Assembly: GCA_027405735.1 (NCBI GenBank)
Contig: JAPEHQ010000008.1
Coordinates: 1,860,001 to 1,924,000, forward strand
Origin: Mucor racemosus
Taxonomy: Eukaryota; Mucoromycota; Mucoromycetes; Mucorales; Mucoraceae
DNA length: 64,000 nt
Reading direction: 5' to 3'
The notes under the pieces are model-generated. The model did not search any database, had not been told where the DNA came from, and saw only the letters and a list, made by a program, of their open reading frames with translations. How positions within the stretch are numbered: position 1 is the first letter of the stretch; every line of letters starts with the position of its first letter. Below, piece by piece: positions 35,950 to 47,433 of the stretch. The translations under genes and the position numbers were made by a program.

Positions 35950-36175
35950 TTACGTCAGAAGTTACAACTTAGATCGCACATCTAAGGCCTCAGTCCATAA
36001 TCAATATTATATTAAATCAACATGCCTCCACATTAACTTATATGGATTCACATTGATTTACATCATGTCCTTAGATAATAAATCTGTGCAATAGTTATAA
36101 CGAATGTGTATAAATACATCTTCTGGACGTATCATTAATAAAAGTGTAGTATTTTGGCAAGATTATTTCTATCGA
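35950..36175 (+). repeat. LTR-like repeat family B, copy B2 (partial)
   Basis: Matches the right half of B1 and B3: CTCAGTCCATAATCAATATT, GATTTACATCATGTCCTTAG, TGTATAAATACATCTTCTGG, ATTAATAAAAGTGTAGTATT and GGCAAGATTATTTCTAT. It carries the same TATA box and poly-A signal order. Confidence 0.6.
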
Positions 36176-37842
36176 GCAAATATGCTGATATATTAACAGT
36201 AACTATAATTTACTACCATGAATATTGTTGCTATCAAATATGTTCCTGAACCTACAAATCTAAAAAATAAGTACTACTCTAGGAACCTACAGTGCTACAG
36301 AGTACGAATTACTTTATTCAAGAAGTAAAAACTAAAATATGGTTTTGATATAATACTGTTGTATGCTGAACTTCAGTTTTTAAAAAGTTCGGCTGCTGCA
36401 ATACTCCAAGCATCTATGCACTATTTACTGTTTTTGATTAAAGCCATCAATGTAACTGGATTCGGAAGATTTGATGATTCAGGGACTTATAAGTATGCCA
36501 AGGGATCTAGTAATTACGATGAACATTCAGTTAAATCTTCATCTGAAATTGGCCATTGCTGTAGGTTATATCCATCAAGTCATGTATGATCTTGATATAT
36601 TTAAATATGGTAAGCACTTTGATCCAAAAAATGCAAGTATATACCATCTCATTTGTTTAAGGGATTGTCGAAATATGCATTTTGATCTTAGTACCATTAC
36701 TTTCTCCGTTTAGATTAATGATAATAAAAAAGGCAAACTTTATGGCATTTTACCGTCAAGCTAACAATAGTTCTATCATTTTGATTATTTTAAAGTTAGA
36801 GGAGGAGGGGGGATGATATGTACAACTGCTTATATGAGAAAAACCTACTATAATAAAGAAATCTTAAATTATATATCTACATGTATGCTGATCTGTTGCA
36901 TTTATAAATTTATTGAAACAGCATTTTTGATGTACCAATGCCATATAAATCTAAAAAGCAACGAATATTCAAAAATATGGACTAGTCTTTCTTTTTGATG
37001 GATCAAGCCGCTATTTTGGCGGTTAAAAGCAAATACTACCTCTCACATTCCTTTTTTTTATTCGGTCATCACAATAGGATAAGTTGTTGGACTGGGGAAA
37101 AAAGTGGTAGGATAACGTTTGCATACAAAAAATGCCTTTATGGCCATCTTGCAGATATCTACTGCCGATACTACCACAAAAACCCATTAAATAAAGTTCA
37201 GGTACAAATTACTGTAAGTGTTCTACAATAATAAAATGAAAGTACTAGATATAAAGATAATCATTGAACTCATAAAATTATTCTCAAATTATTTTAAAAA
37301 TCCAAATGAGATGGCCACACAATCAGCCGCACTAGCAATATGATTCTAGTCCAAAAAGGCGCCCCATATTTATGCTACCGGTTGTGATATGCTTTTACAA
37401 AAATTCGATCCAAACATCTCTCAAGCGATCAGTTATGTACTAACGACGCAAGAAGCTAATTTAATCAATAAAAAAGCCGAGTATGTTAGGTATAGTTAGG
37501 TATGGATTGCTCAGGATAATTTTTAGGCCTTTAAATTGAAAAGCAGTGTATGTATTTTTTGAATTTCTTCACAAGAATATCGAGCATCTGCATTGCAAAT
37601 TTAACAGTTCAATTTGATAAGGCTATATTTCTTTGAATTTCGATTCAAGTTAGAGAAGTGTGCATATCGACAACCTGCTTAGGGTAACGGACAACCAGTT
37701 GCCACTTTTTTGATCTGCTTCTGTAAGTTGCATAGATCTTGGTCATAGGGCGCTATTAAATCACCGGTGGAGAATTTGCAGTAAACTATTTTTTTTTTGC
37801 AAGCTTTTATTTCTCTCTTTTATTCATTCATTTTCTTATACA
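36176..37842. other. 1.7 kb intergenic, no intact gene
   Basis: Several short frames are interrupted and unrecognised. Around 37320-37480 a broken frame reads HIYATGCDMLLQKFDPNISQ, then AISYVLTTQEANLI, and looks formerly coding, but I cannot name a family. The last few hundred bases are upstream of LAMTOR2. Confidence 0.4.
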
Positions 37843-38340
37843 ATGCTTAAGCCCAAGGTTATATCTCAAGTGTTACGACAATCACTTCACAATGGAATCA
37901 AAGCGGCTTTGTAAAGTATTCAAGATCTCGATCAGCTTGTACATGTACTAATTTCTGTTTCTTTAAAGAATTATGACAAGCGAAGGCTCATTAATATCTT
38001 TTGCAGCAGATAATGACAAGGACGCTTCTATATACTCTGCTATATCAGCAAATATCTGGAATACTTATAAAAAGAAGAACAGTGATATATATACCAATTT
38101 ACAGTTTCAAATCTTGCACTGTGATGTAAGACTATATACGAAACATAACACGATACACAGGGACTAAATATCATGTAGGAAGGAATTGTTTTCATAACAA
38201 GCATTGGTGCCATGTTATTATGTTTAGTGGGGGAATCCAAGGTTGATTTGGGAATTTTAAAGGCTAAAGCAGAAGCACTCAAGGGACATCTTGAAGAACC
38301 CTTACAGCAGGTGGCACCATATCAAGAATACCAAATGTAG
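37843..38340 (+). CDS. lamtor2: LAMTOR2 / p14 roadblock-domain scaffold protein
   Basis: Three exons, 37843-37910, 37969-38125 and 38179-38340, give 128 residues; human LAMTOR2 has 125. The order of conserved segments is the same: MLKPKVISQVLRQS at the start, SEGSLISFA, then AISANIWNTYKK, FQILHCDEGIVFIT, GAMLLCLVGES and LGILKAKAEALKGHLEEPLQQV. The protein is a single roadblock/LC7 fold that dimerises with LAMTOR3 in the Ragulator complex, which holds Rag GTPases on the lysosome or vacuole for TORC1 nutrient signalling. Introns are 58 and 53 bp. TRAP-alpha starts 153 bp downstream on the same strand. Confidence 0.9.
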
Positions 38341-38493
38341 ACAAATAACGGATGTTTAATAACCACATTACAATAAACCAATCATTACTAAACAAACATT
38401 TTTTTTTCATGTCTTTAAAAACCTCCAAAAAGTTTCTTGAATCTTCTTTTCATCTTTTTCAAAACTAAACATTCTTTTTTTTTTGTGGTGATA

Positions 38494-39560
38494 ATGGCTA
38501 GATTCTCTTCTCTTTTGGCTCTCGGTTTAGCATTCGTTGCTGGTGTTGGTAATATATTAATTCAACGCGTAGGACCAAATTATGTATCCTAATCACGTAT
38601 TCTAGTTTCTGCTCAATCTGGCGAAACTGTCTCTACAAACATCGAAGTAACTGCTCAATTTCCCGATAATCCTTTTGGTTGTAAGTATTGTGGTTTAGTC
38701 TTGGATATTCAAAGGCTCATTAGTTTTTGATGAATAGTGATCGTCAATGGTCAACGTAACAAGGTTGTTTTGGACATTGTTAACAAGGAAAAGACTCCCT
38801 ACACTGTCTTTGCCGTTACTGGTCAAGTATCTAAGGCTGATGATTATACCAAGGTTATTCGTAATGTAAGTAAATTATTGTGCTGGTACAGTGATAAAAA
38901 GTTTATTAAAATTGCAATTTAAATCAATCTAGTTGACTGCAACTCGTTATGGTAAGGCTCTTGAAGCTGGTAAAAGCCTTCAAATTCCTTACAATTTCTA
39001 CTCTGAATACGCTCCCGGAGAGCATGGCTTAACTGTCTTTGTTGATTTGTTGGTTGATGTAAGTACTTGAACGCACAGATCACTTGTAATTGTGTGAAAT
39101 TTACAATTACAAATAGAAAACTGTCACTCGTGTTGTTGGTTATAATGGTACTATCACTGTTACTGAGCCTGAGGGTTCTTGGTTTGATGCTCAACTGTAA
39201 GTATTTGTTAATGTACGAGAACTTTTGAAAGACTAATTCGAATGATAGCCTTGTTCTTTATGCTGTCCTTATTGCTGGTGCCGCCGGTGTTGCTTATATC
39301 ATTCGCGAAGCTTTCTTTGCTGATACCAAGAAGTCAAAGAAGGTAATGTATATGAGATTTGTAATCAGAGATGGGTAGCAATTACTTACAAATGATATTG
39401 ATAGACAAAGAAGGTTGAAGAGCCCACTGAGCGTCCCACTCACCGTGATGAAAAGGGTGAGATGGTTTTGGATCAATCTTGGATTCCTGAGCAACATCTT
39501 AATTTGAACAGCCCCAAGAAGACCTCTCCCAAGATCAAGAAGAGATCTTCTCGCAAGTAA
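38494..39560 (+). CDS. ssr1: Translocon-associated protein alpha (TRAP-alpha, SSR1)
   Basis: Seven exons, 38494-38548, 38606-38680, 38738-38865, 38933-39058, 39117-39196, 39249-39342 and 39405-39560, give 237 residues. A signal peptide (MARFSSLLALGLAFVAGVVSA) leads into a lumenal beta-sandwich domain with PYTVFAVTGQVSK, RYGKALEAGKSLQIPYNFY and GEHGLTVFVDLLVD. Then come a C-terminal membrane segment (LLVLYAVLIAGAAGVAYII, about 155-175) and a Lys-rich cytosolic tail. This order matches TRAP-alpha, the ER membrane protein beside the Sec61 channel that helps some signal sequences insert; the yeast relative is Irc22. A long T run just before the start codon is shared with other promoters here. Confidence 0.88.
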
Positions 39561-40561
39561 ACTTGGAGACATTTTTTTATTACTTTTCTTTTCCTATATA
39601 TAAATAATACAATCATCTTTCTTTCAATCACAAAATAAAAAGTTTATCTCTCTTTTTTTTTCTATCATTCTTATTGTACCACAACGCATAAATTATATTT
39701 GGGAATTTAGCACCAATCAAGTAAAGTTACATGAAAGATTGATGGAGCAAAGGTAACACAGATGAGAGCATTTCATTCTGAAAATGCACAAGAATCTACT
39801 GAAAAAGCCAGGTGCATTAATACCGCAGAATTTCATTTTTTTACCTGCAAGATATAAAGATTTCCAGTCCTATCACTGTTGCTTTCTTATAAATGTATTT
39901 ATTGTTATACTATATTCATGCAATTTAATCGAAATAAGCCAATAAAAAAGCTCGATGATTGAATTTTTCTCTATCAAAGTTGAAATATAAAAGCATCAAC
40001 TAAGCATTCAAATGCATTCGATAATAAAGCGTGTGGAACTGTGCTATGCAAACACCGATCAATAGAAATGTTAATGTTCCTGGCCTGATTTACGAACATA
40101 ACCGTGAACTTTAAGCAATAGAAAAATTTCAGGAAGTCAAATGTATTTTAAAAGCTTTATTTTCACTTGCTTGATCATGCTTTCATAGTATGACACCAGC
40201 CTTTTGTTCCTAACAATGCATAATATGACACAACTGATCGCTTTTTATCCTTCTTTCTAGAAACTTTGTTTAATGCAATGTTAAATGCAGGTTCAAAAAT
40301 AGCAATTCTTCACAATGAAACATCGTATCATTGCCCTTCAAACAAATACATGAAAAATTAGAAAGATGTTTGATTTTCCTTGAAAAAAAAGGCCCACATT
40401 TTGGAAAACTACTAATGCGTACTGAAACTTTTGTATATAAGCTACCGATATTTGGTATCTTTCCCTATTTTTTTTTTCATTATCAACATCATCTATCAAG
40501 ATTTTATATTAAAACACATTCTTTCTTTTATAATAACTTATACAATAAATTCATATTCACA
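39561..40561. other. 1 kb intergenic, no gene seen
   Basis: Carries an AATAAAAAG signal at about 39633 that could end the TRAP-alpha transcript, and T-rich upstream sequence (40465-40480) of the following transporter remnant. Confidence 0.45.
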
Positions 40562-41404
40562 ATGGATTCTCTTAATCTTAAAATGCTAGTTACATGGTTT
40601 ACTGTGCAATCACCTCTTGTCTTGGCTCATTCAGTAACGATTGGGTTATCGGCTCCGCCAATGTTCCTGGTGAAGTTATGCTTGTGAAAATGGTACTACT
40701 CATATTGTTAGTAAGGCTTTTCTTGGTTGTCTTCCAATGAACAATGCTTTTTGGGATTTTGCTGTTGTCTCTTTCTGTGTTGGTGGTTTGATTAGTGGTC
40801 TCTTTGATGGTGCTATTCAAGCTAAATATGGTCGCAAAAAGTCCATCATCTTTAACAATATTGGCTGGATCACTGGTGCTCTCTTAATTGGTTTTTCTGT
40901 TAACCTTGCCATGTTTATCGTTGGTTGTATCTTTTGTGGTCTTGGTTCTTTTGTTACTCCTACTTGTGTTAGTATCAACAATCAAGGTTCGTGGTACAAT
41001 GGGTACATGCAATCAATTTGTCATTGTCATCGGTATCTTCCTTGCTTTTGTAACCGGTATTCTTCTTGCTAAAGTTCCTCTTTGGATGATTAGCTATGCT
41101 ATTATTGCTATTTCTGTTAATGCCCAATCATTTCTAATGGCTAGTTGTGTTGAATATCTTCGTTATCTTTTTTCTATTAATCGTATTGAAGAATCTAGAG
41201 AAAACCTTCAAAGACTTCAACCCAATTCGAACACTAACAAGGAATTCTTTGGTATGATTAAAGGTTAAGTATTCCGCTGCTTAAGCTATTATTGGCGATG
41301 GTGTTTCCGTTGATGATAAAAATGATGCTAAACCTCTTGATAATCAACTTGAAGATGGTGTTGTCACTGAAAATACTGTTCGTGATTTTGAAAAGATCAC
41401 TTAA
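40562..41404 (+). pseudogene. Sugar transporter (MFS, hexose-transporter-like) pseudogene
   Basis: Pieces of a hexose-type MFS transporter lie in order but in different frames. The start is MDSLNLKMLVTWFTVQS. Then come DWVIGSANVPGEVML, MNNAFWDFAVVSFCVGGLIS, the loop GAIQAKYGRKKSIIF (the sugar-porter loop 2-3 motif), GTMGTCNQFVIVIGIFLAFV, and a loop ending NRIEESRENLQRL. Frameshifts fall near 40620, 40690 and 40985-41000, and a TAA at about 41292 interrupts the tail. Only about half of the twelve membrane segments remain: sequence jumps from the middle loop to an acidic tail, so a large internal deletion occurred. T-ending codons like those of well-expressed genes suggest the parent was active. 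Confidence 0.8.
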
Positions 41405-42334
41405 ATTACATTATGTAGCAGATTCGCATTATATATATCCATCTAAATCAAATTTAACATAAATGTATTTTTTATCAATTCTCTTTTTTTTAAAAAAAAA
41501 GATATTTAAGTGATTCTATACGAATAATACTGTTCAATTTCTTGAATTTTATATTCAAAACCTAGAATACGACACACTATAACATGACAAAAAAAGAAAA
41601 TCAAGGTTAAATCATATCAAAATGAAGATCGAATGGATAAAATTATAATCTAAGGTTCTTCGTATACTAAACAATTTACATTTTTAGATTTTTTTTTAAA
41701 AAAAAGATGATCTAATTAATAGCAGTAAAACTACAAATCAATTGTTATTTTTAACAGCCATGAAAGTACTCTCACGTTTCGTTCTTCGAGTAATTATAGA
41801 ATATGTAAAAAAATAATATTCACATACAGTACATATGCTATGTAGGGCGCTTCAAGTTTTTGCTTTGTTTAAAAGTATACGGCATATGCCATGGAAGCTC
41901 TTTGAACACAAAAATGTGTTTTCAGTTTAAGCGTTGATTAATATCATTGACGATAAATGATGAGGTTCGGTTTTATTTTTTGAGCTGTAGAGTTAAATAC
42001 ATAAACCTACAAACCTATCATTAAAAAAGTAGTATTCTTTAAAATTTGAGTTATGAACCGCAATAAATTCGATAAACTATATTTGCTTGATTGTTGAAAG
42101 CCTAGAAACCAAACGTTTGGTAGTAAATAATTTGACGCAACATTAAGCTTTAATTAAACTATAGCTGATACAGAAGATTAATTTCCAATACTGTATATAA
42201 GCATATGATAACTTGAGTATCAAACATTTTGTTTTTTATCTCTCGCATCTTTTAATTCTTATGTGTGGCTAAAAGATCGGAAAAGCCCAGCCGCAAGTAT
42301 AGACCTTGAACACTATAGAAGTTGTACAAACATT
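41405..42334. other. 0.9 kb intergenic, no gene seen
   Basis: AT-rich, including an A9 tract near 41493 and a T9/A9 pair at about 41690-41704. No frame with protein character. Confidence 0.45.
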
Positions 42335-43690
42335 CTTAATTATTGTTATGGTACCTATTCCTGAAATATTTGTTATGTTATAAAAGACTCAAAAACAGGG
42401 AATATTCACTGCTTCTTCCTCGAAAACTTGATCTCACTTTTCATCCCTGCACAACTTTTTCTTTCACAAAATAACGCCGAGAAAAAACTATATGTCAATG
42501 TACCTGAGATGTTCAACTTTAATCCAAAAACAAATATGCAAAAATATCCTATTTTTTGCAGTTGGCATAGCTTTTCTAGTGCTAATGTTTCAGATTTGTA
42601 CAGATATTTCACTGCTAAAAATTGAAAACTTTGAGGTTTCATATCTCTACAAAAAATTATGTTACACTAACACTTTTTAATAATAAAACCTACTTGTTCT
42701 AAAGCACTCTATAACATATTTAATTATGAAAAGATTCTGAGCATTTTTATTTTTTTCATTTTTTTGGCATTTTTGTAGTAAATTTCAAAATATTCGTGAA
42801 ATTAAGCAGCATATTTTTTACATTCATATCATCAACCTCATTGTGCTCTCTCGAACCCAATTTAGTTTTTTCCAAGATATTGATTTTTCGTAGAGATATC
42901 CCCAAAAATGTCGAAAAAGTGATATCTTCGATGCCATCTTCAATTTTTCCCTTGTATACTCTCATCCCAAAACCTGAATTTGAAATTTTTTTAGACAAAA
43001 ATCTTGTTTTCTCTACGAAAAATACAGTTAGAAGATTTAATAATAGCCCGATAGATAGATAATTTTGCTATGCATTATTTCTATTACATATATTTGAAAT
43101 GCACGTATCAAAAGTGTTATGTATATTCAAAAAACCCTAAAAATTTCAATCGTATTTTATGCAAAATTTAATGGGAAACATTTGTCTGAATTTTGTTTAA
43201 GTAGGTGCAGGATCCAAAAGTGCACAAAAAAAATTTAGTACACTAGCTTTACTTATTTTGCAGTTCATGAGCAATTAAACGAATTTGTTTTTTTAGTCAT
43301 CTTTCAACATTTTTACACAACAAATTAATTTTCGAACTCAGTTAGTATTGGCTGTAAGCTGTACTGCTGTAAACTATTGCTTTGATCATTGCGATGAAAA
43401 ATCAATATTTTTTGTTGAAACAAAATGGCAGAGTAGCTTTCAGTTGGATCTATAATGTGAAGAATGCAATAAAAAACTAACATCTCAATTTAGGTGCTCA
43501 ATTTTTTACAATATATTTTGGGTCAATTTTGGTTGATATTTGGCCAGTATGTTTATACATTGGTGTTGACTCTTCTATTTTGGACAGATATCAACGTCCT
43601 ATAGAGAAGATGTATCTTTGAAGATTTAGCATAATTCGATTCAATATTGAGCGAAAAAAATCAAAAACCATCTGAAACCTACTTTCCGTA
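42335..43690 (+). repeat. Dispersed repeat family A, copy A3 (main part)
   Basis: Direct-orientation copy of family A. AAGACTCAAAAAC near 42381 corresponds to 1590 in A1. TGTACCTGAGATGTTCAACT near 42497, ATATTGATTTTTCGTAGAG near 42878 and TTTGCAGTTCATGAGC near 43258 follow in the same order. It stops at TCTGAAACCTACTTTCC (43670-43690), where A1 continues with TTTTTACAACCGTAAAAAAC. That continuation is found at 45548, so the copy is split by about 1.86 kb of other repeats. Confidence 0.8.
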
Positions 43691-43699
43691 ATGATTGAA

Positions 43700-44090
43700 A
43701 TGTCATAAGGGTGTATATAAATAATCTTGCCAAAATATTACACTTTTATTAACAATACATCCTTTGGATGTATTTATACACATTAATTGTAACTGTTACT
43801 AGAGGGCTACTAACTAAGAATATGATGTAAATCAATGATCTGCATTGATTTACTATAACACCAATTATAGACTGAGACCTTGGATAGATATTGTGGTCAA
43901 AATGACATGCTAATGATATGATTTTTAATATCAGAGATCGGTAAAAATTGGTTGAAGAAAGGTTGGTGTTCTTATTTGTAAATTCTGAGAGTTTATGGAT
44001 ACATACAATCTCATTTGCAGAAAGAATAATAATAAAGACTAGTAACATTTATTATGGAGAACGTAGGCTTTATTATTAGAAAGACTAATG
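43700..44090 (-). repeat. LTR-like repeat family B, copy B3
   Basis: Reverse complement of B1: TTGCCAAAATATTACACTTT, then the ACAATACATCC..TTTATACAC block, and at the far end GGAGAACGTAGGCTTTATTA. It covers the full repeat length and forms the left part of the insertion that splits A3. Confidence 0.65.
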
Positions 44091-44264
44091 GTAAAAGAAA
44101 GAACCAAGAGCTTCTAGGGCTTGATTTAAAAGACTATTTATAAGAATTACATTTCAATATGAGTTAGAATGTTAGAAATGGAATTGGCTTCAAAATTGGC
44201 TGTTTAATATCCTCGAAAACCGACAAATTTGATATTTATTAAGGAAAATAAAGAAGGATGTAAG

Positions 44265-44350
44265 GAGGAAGAAAGACAGATAATTCTACAAGAAATTATG
44301 GAAAGATTTCCTTATAGTATTTATAGGAACATTTGAGATGAGCATTACTG
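44265..44350 (+). repeat. Repeat family D, copy D2
   Basis: Similar to 21655-21745, including AGACAGATAATTCTACAAG and GATTTCCTTATAGTATTTAT. Confidence 0.5.
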
Positions 44351-44689
44351 CTGTGAATTATCATAGTGATTGAAATGAAATGACACCTTTTATAGACCAA
44401 AGTCGCCATTGTCATTTCAGAAAAGTAACTGGTCTCGATTCGCACCTGAATCTCGCTCCATAAGGACTGAGTTCCAATCAGATCCCAATAAGCATAACGA
44501 GGAAACTCTATATTGCTGGTGCCTGTAAAAGGAAGTATTCCTGATCAAAATACAACCTTCTATAACACGACACCTATGATATAAAGCTGTACTTATTTTG
44601 CATTAATAATACAGTATATTCCAAAGCTCCTGCTCATAAAATCGCAGTTGTAGTAATTCTAGATAAGGAATCACATCCCATAAAAATAA

Positions 44690-45010
44690 GCTCAATTGCA
44701 TTTTAAATTATAACTGGAATGTTGAAAGATCAACATCCATCTAATGATATTCTATCATATCAAACAAAGTATCAACATCTCAACCAAGTATCTTATAAAA
44801 GAATGTCAATAAAAGACATTATGATTGAACACCTGTAAAATAGACATCAACACACAAACATCCACTATTTTACAATTCCTATAAATATAGCGTACTTTAT
44901 GAAGATATCATTCTTTTTCTTCAGATTTCTTTTAATCACAATAAAACCGTGGAAAGACTATAATTGTATTTATCAACGCTTTTATTTTTTATTTTATTTT
45001 TCATTTTTAA
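44690..45010 (+). repeat. LTR-like repeat family C, copy C2
   Basis: Resembles 4690-5150, most clearly at the right end: CTATAAATATAGC box, TTCAGATTTCTTTTAATCAC, AATAAAA and GACTATAATTGTATTTATC. Confidence 0.45.
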
Positions 45011-45054
45011 AAAATTACTTCAATTTTATTGCAGTAATAATTTGATTCATTACG

Positions 45055-45535
45055 CTTAGCGTTCGGAAAATGACCAAGCGCAAGCGAGCGCAAGCAGTTT
45101 CAGCAAGCATTTGCCGAGTCTAAAATATTTGAAAGTTACTCAAGCAAGCCCGAGCCTAAGTAATGGCTCATCCAGCAGTTGTATGTCGAGCATTTTCAGC
45201 GTGATATTGGTTCCAAGTGTGATGAATTTTGACATTTTTAAAGTTAAAATTACTTAAACTGAATAAAGTTTCCCTGTGTTACATACTTGCTTACTTGATT
45301 TGAAAGCAGTCAAGCGAGCAGGTCTACACGCAAGCAAGCCTATTTCAATTTGAAGCGATTCGAGCAAGTATACAAGCAAGCTTTCAGTGTTTTCGTCAAG
45401 CGCCAAGCAGGAAATTGCTAAAAAAAATTAATCAAGCAAGCCAAAAAAGCAAGTAATAACCTGAAAAAAGCGCAATTCAAGCGAGCCCAAGCATAGGGCT
45501 CGCTCGCTTGCTTATGCTCGCATAGCTCAATTGCG
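45055..45535. repeat. AAGC/GCTTG-rich hairpin island
   Basis: A GC-richer stretch built from CAAGC, GCAAGC, GCGAGC and their complements in both orientations, separated by short AT spacers. Examples are AAGCGCAAGCGAGCGCAAGC near 45074 and GGGCTCGCTCGCTTGCTTAT near 45496. Its texture is like that of the foldback at 4160-4665 but with a different core word. It ends exactly beside the resumed family A sequence at 45548. No coding frame. Confidence 0.6.
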
Positions 45536-45547
45536 ATCGCTAATTAT

Positions 45548-45650
45548 ATTTTTTTTTACAATTGTAAAAAATCGATAACAAAAACCCTATCTCAACGAAT
45601 TTCGATCCTAATAGCTTCCAATTTCACATGGGAGTAGATATACATCTTTG
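45548..45650 (+). repeat. Dispersed repeat family A, copy A3 (resumed part)
   Basis: TTTTTTTTACAATTGTAAAA, then CAAAAACCCTATC and ATTTCGATCCTAA, matches A1 at 2892-2960. It is the continuation missing from the end of 42335-43690. Confidence 0.7.
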
Positions 45651-47433
45651 TTACAAAAATTTCAACGGGCAATTTTGTAAACCTACTGGGTGTTGAAAAA
45701 ATTATAGCTAAAGTACACCTATAGCTTGCTGCGCATTTTTACCGAAAATAACTTAAATACTATGATCTCTATGAATACTGACCCAGGTAAGCTGCCACTC
45801 TACATGGATATAGGTATGAATAGGTACTACTACAAGTCTTTCAGATATCAGCATCCATGGGTCATTGTGCATTTGGTAAGCTTAAACAACAAGTTGGTTA
45901 CCTAATATTTATACCTATTAAAAAGGTCAGTAAGCTCACCAGTTCTCGCCGAATACAGATCTAAATAAGTTTCCGTTGCAATAGTAGGTACATTTAGTGT
46001 TCATCCACAGAGTTGCAAAAAGTTCAAGTCTCCACGGATTGCTGTGGAAATATGGAAATGTGGAAATGAAAGCTTAAACTTTCTTAAGCTATTTTGTATG
46101 GATTGTTTTAGATATTCTTTGAAAATTTCTACAAAACTAAATAATAGCTAAAAATTGAATTTTAAAGTTGTATTTAATGCAAAGTAGATGTATAAAGAAC
46201 ATGTCTTGATTTCATTAGATAACAGCTGTTTTTGAAGGATTAAAACATAGTTTCTAACAAGAAACCCGTCTTTGTATGCTTGAAAAATTAAACCAACTGG
46301 AAAAATGCTTGAAATCAATGAATATTGATCCAAATGGGCTACAAATTCCAATATATATATACTACAGCTGTAACGGTATCCAATACCATAGTTTTAGCAT
46401 CCTGTTAATTTACTGGTTAATTGTAGGCATCAAACGCCCACTTTCTTCAAGCGGTACTTGTAGCTTAGTAGACCATTTCGAATTAAAATATCACTAAATC
46501 AGCCAAAACTAGTATATATGGCAATGACAAACACCACATGTAAATGTAATAAGTAAAAGTAGCTTTTATGCATAATCAAAGCTGTGGTATAATGCGTTTT
46601 ACGTCGATTTTTTTAAAAACAATGGATATATATCCAATACATATTGATCCAAACAAATTTAAATAGAAATAATTAGGAGAAATGCGTTAAAATTGTATAT
46701 CTTTGTTATGTTTGGTGGCCAGCAATTGATAATAAAAACAGCAGGTATTGTTATTCACTGACTTGATATGTTACGGCACCAAAAGAATGACATAAAAGTT
46801 TCAATGTTTTTGTTTAATCGATAAAAACGACTAGTCATTTTGTTTGTTTCACAGTAATTTGGACGTAGTACACAGAGTATTACTCCGTCAAATATGCAAC
46901 TACAACCAAGCAAATTAGTTGAAATAAAAGCTATGTATCTTGTGCACATTACGATGTTCAGAAACAAAATATAATATTAAAGTAATTCGTTGGCTTTCAA
47001 TTGCTATATAAAAACAAGTGAATCCAATGGTCGTACTGCATAATATATAACAAAACTTTTATAAGCTAGAAGTTAGGCTAATTTGGTCAAATATAGTCTG
47101 ATTGATTATTATTTGTCTCTGTATAAATGCATTATTGTAGAACAGAAAACCTTGACATTTACCGTATTCTATTTTGTGGGTTGTGTTGTAGCTTTTAGAG
47201 GATTGATCCAATTTTCATGATGGTAAAGACGAGATTTATATTGTTATTCGACATTGCTTCGTCGCACCACTCTTTTTGTAAACTGCTGATTTCCAGAGCA
47301 AAAAGATGTTTATTCAATACACAAAGATAACTTGTCAACCGATGAAATGCATATTTTTACACTGTTTTTATATTTATTTATTATAATTTTATATGAAATG
47401 TTCCATTATTATGATAATTTATATTTATAGAGA
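45651..47433. other. 1.8 kb intergenic, no gene seen
   Basis: AT-rich with short frames only. The final few hundred bases are downstream of the eIF4A-III gene. Confidence 0.45.
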
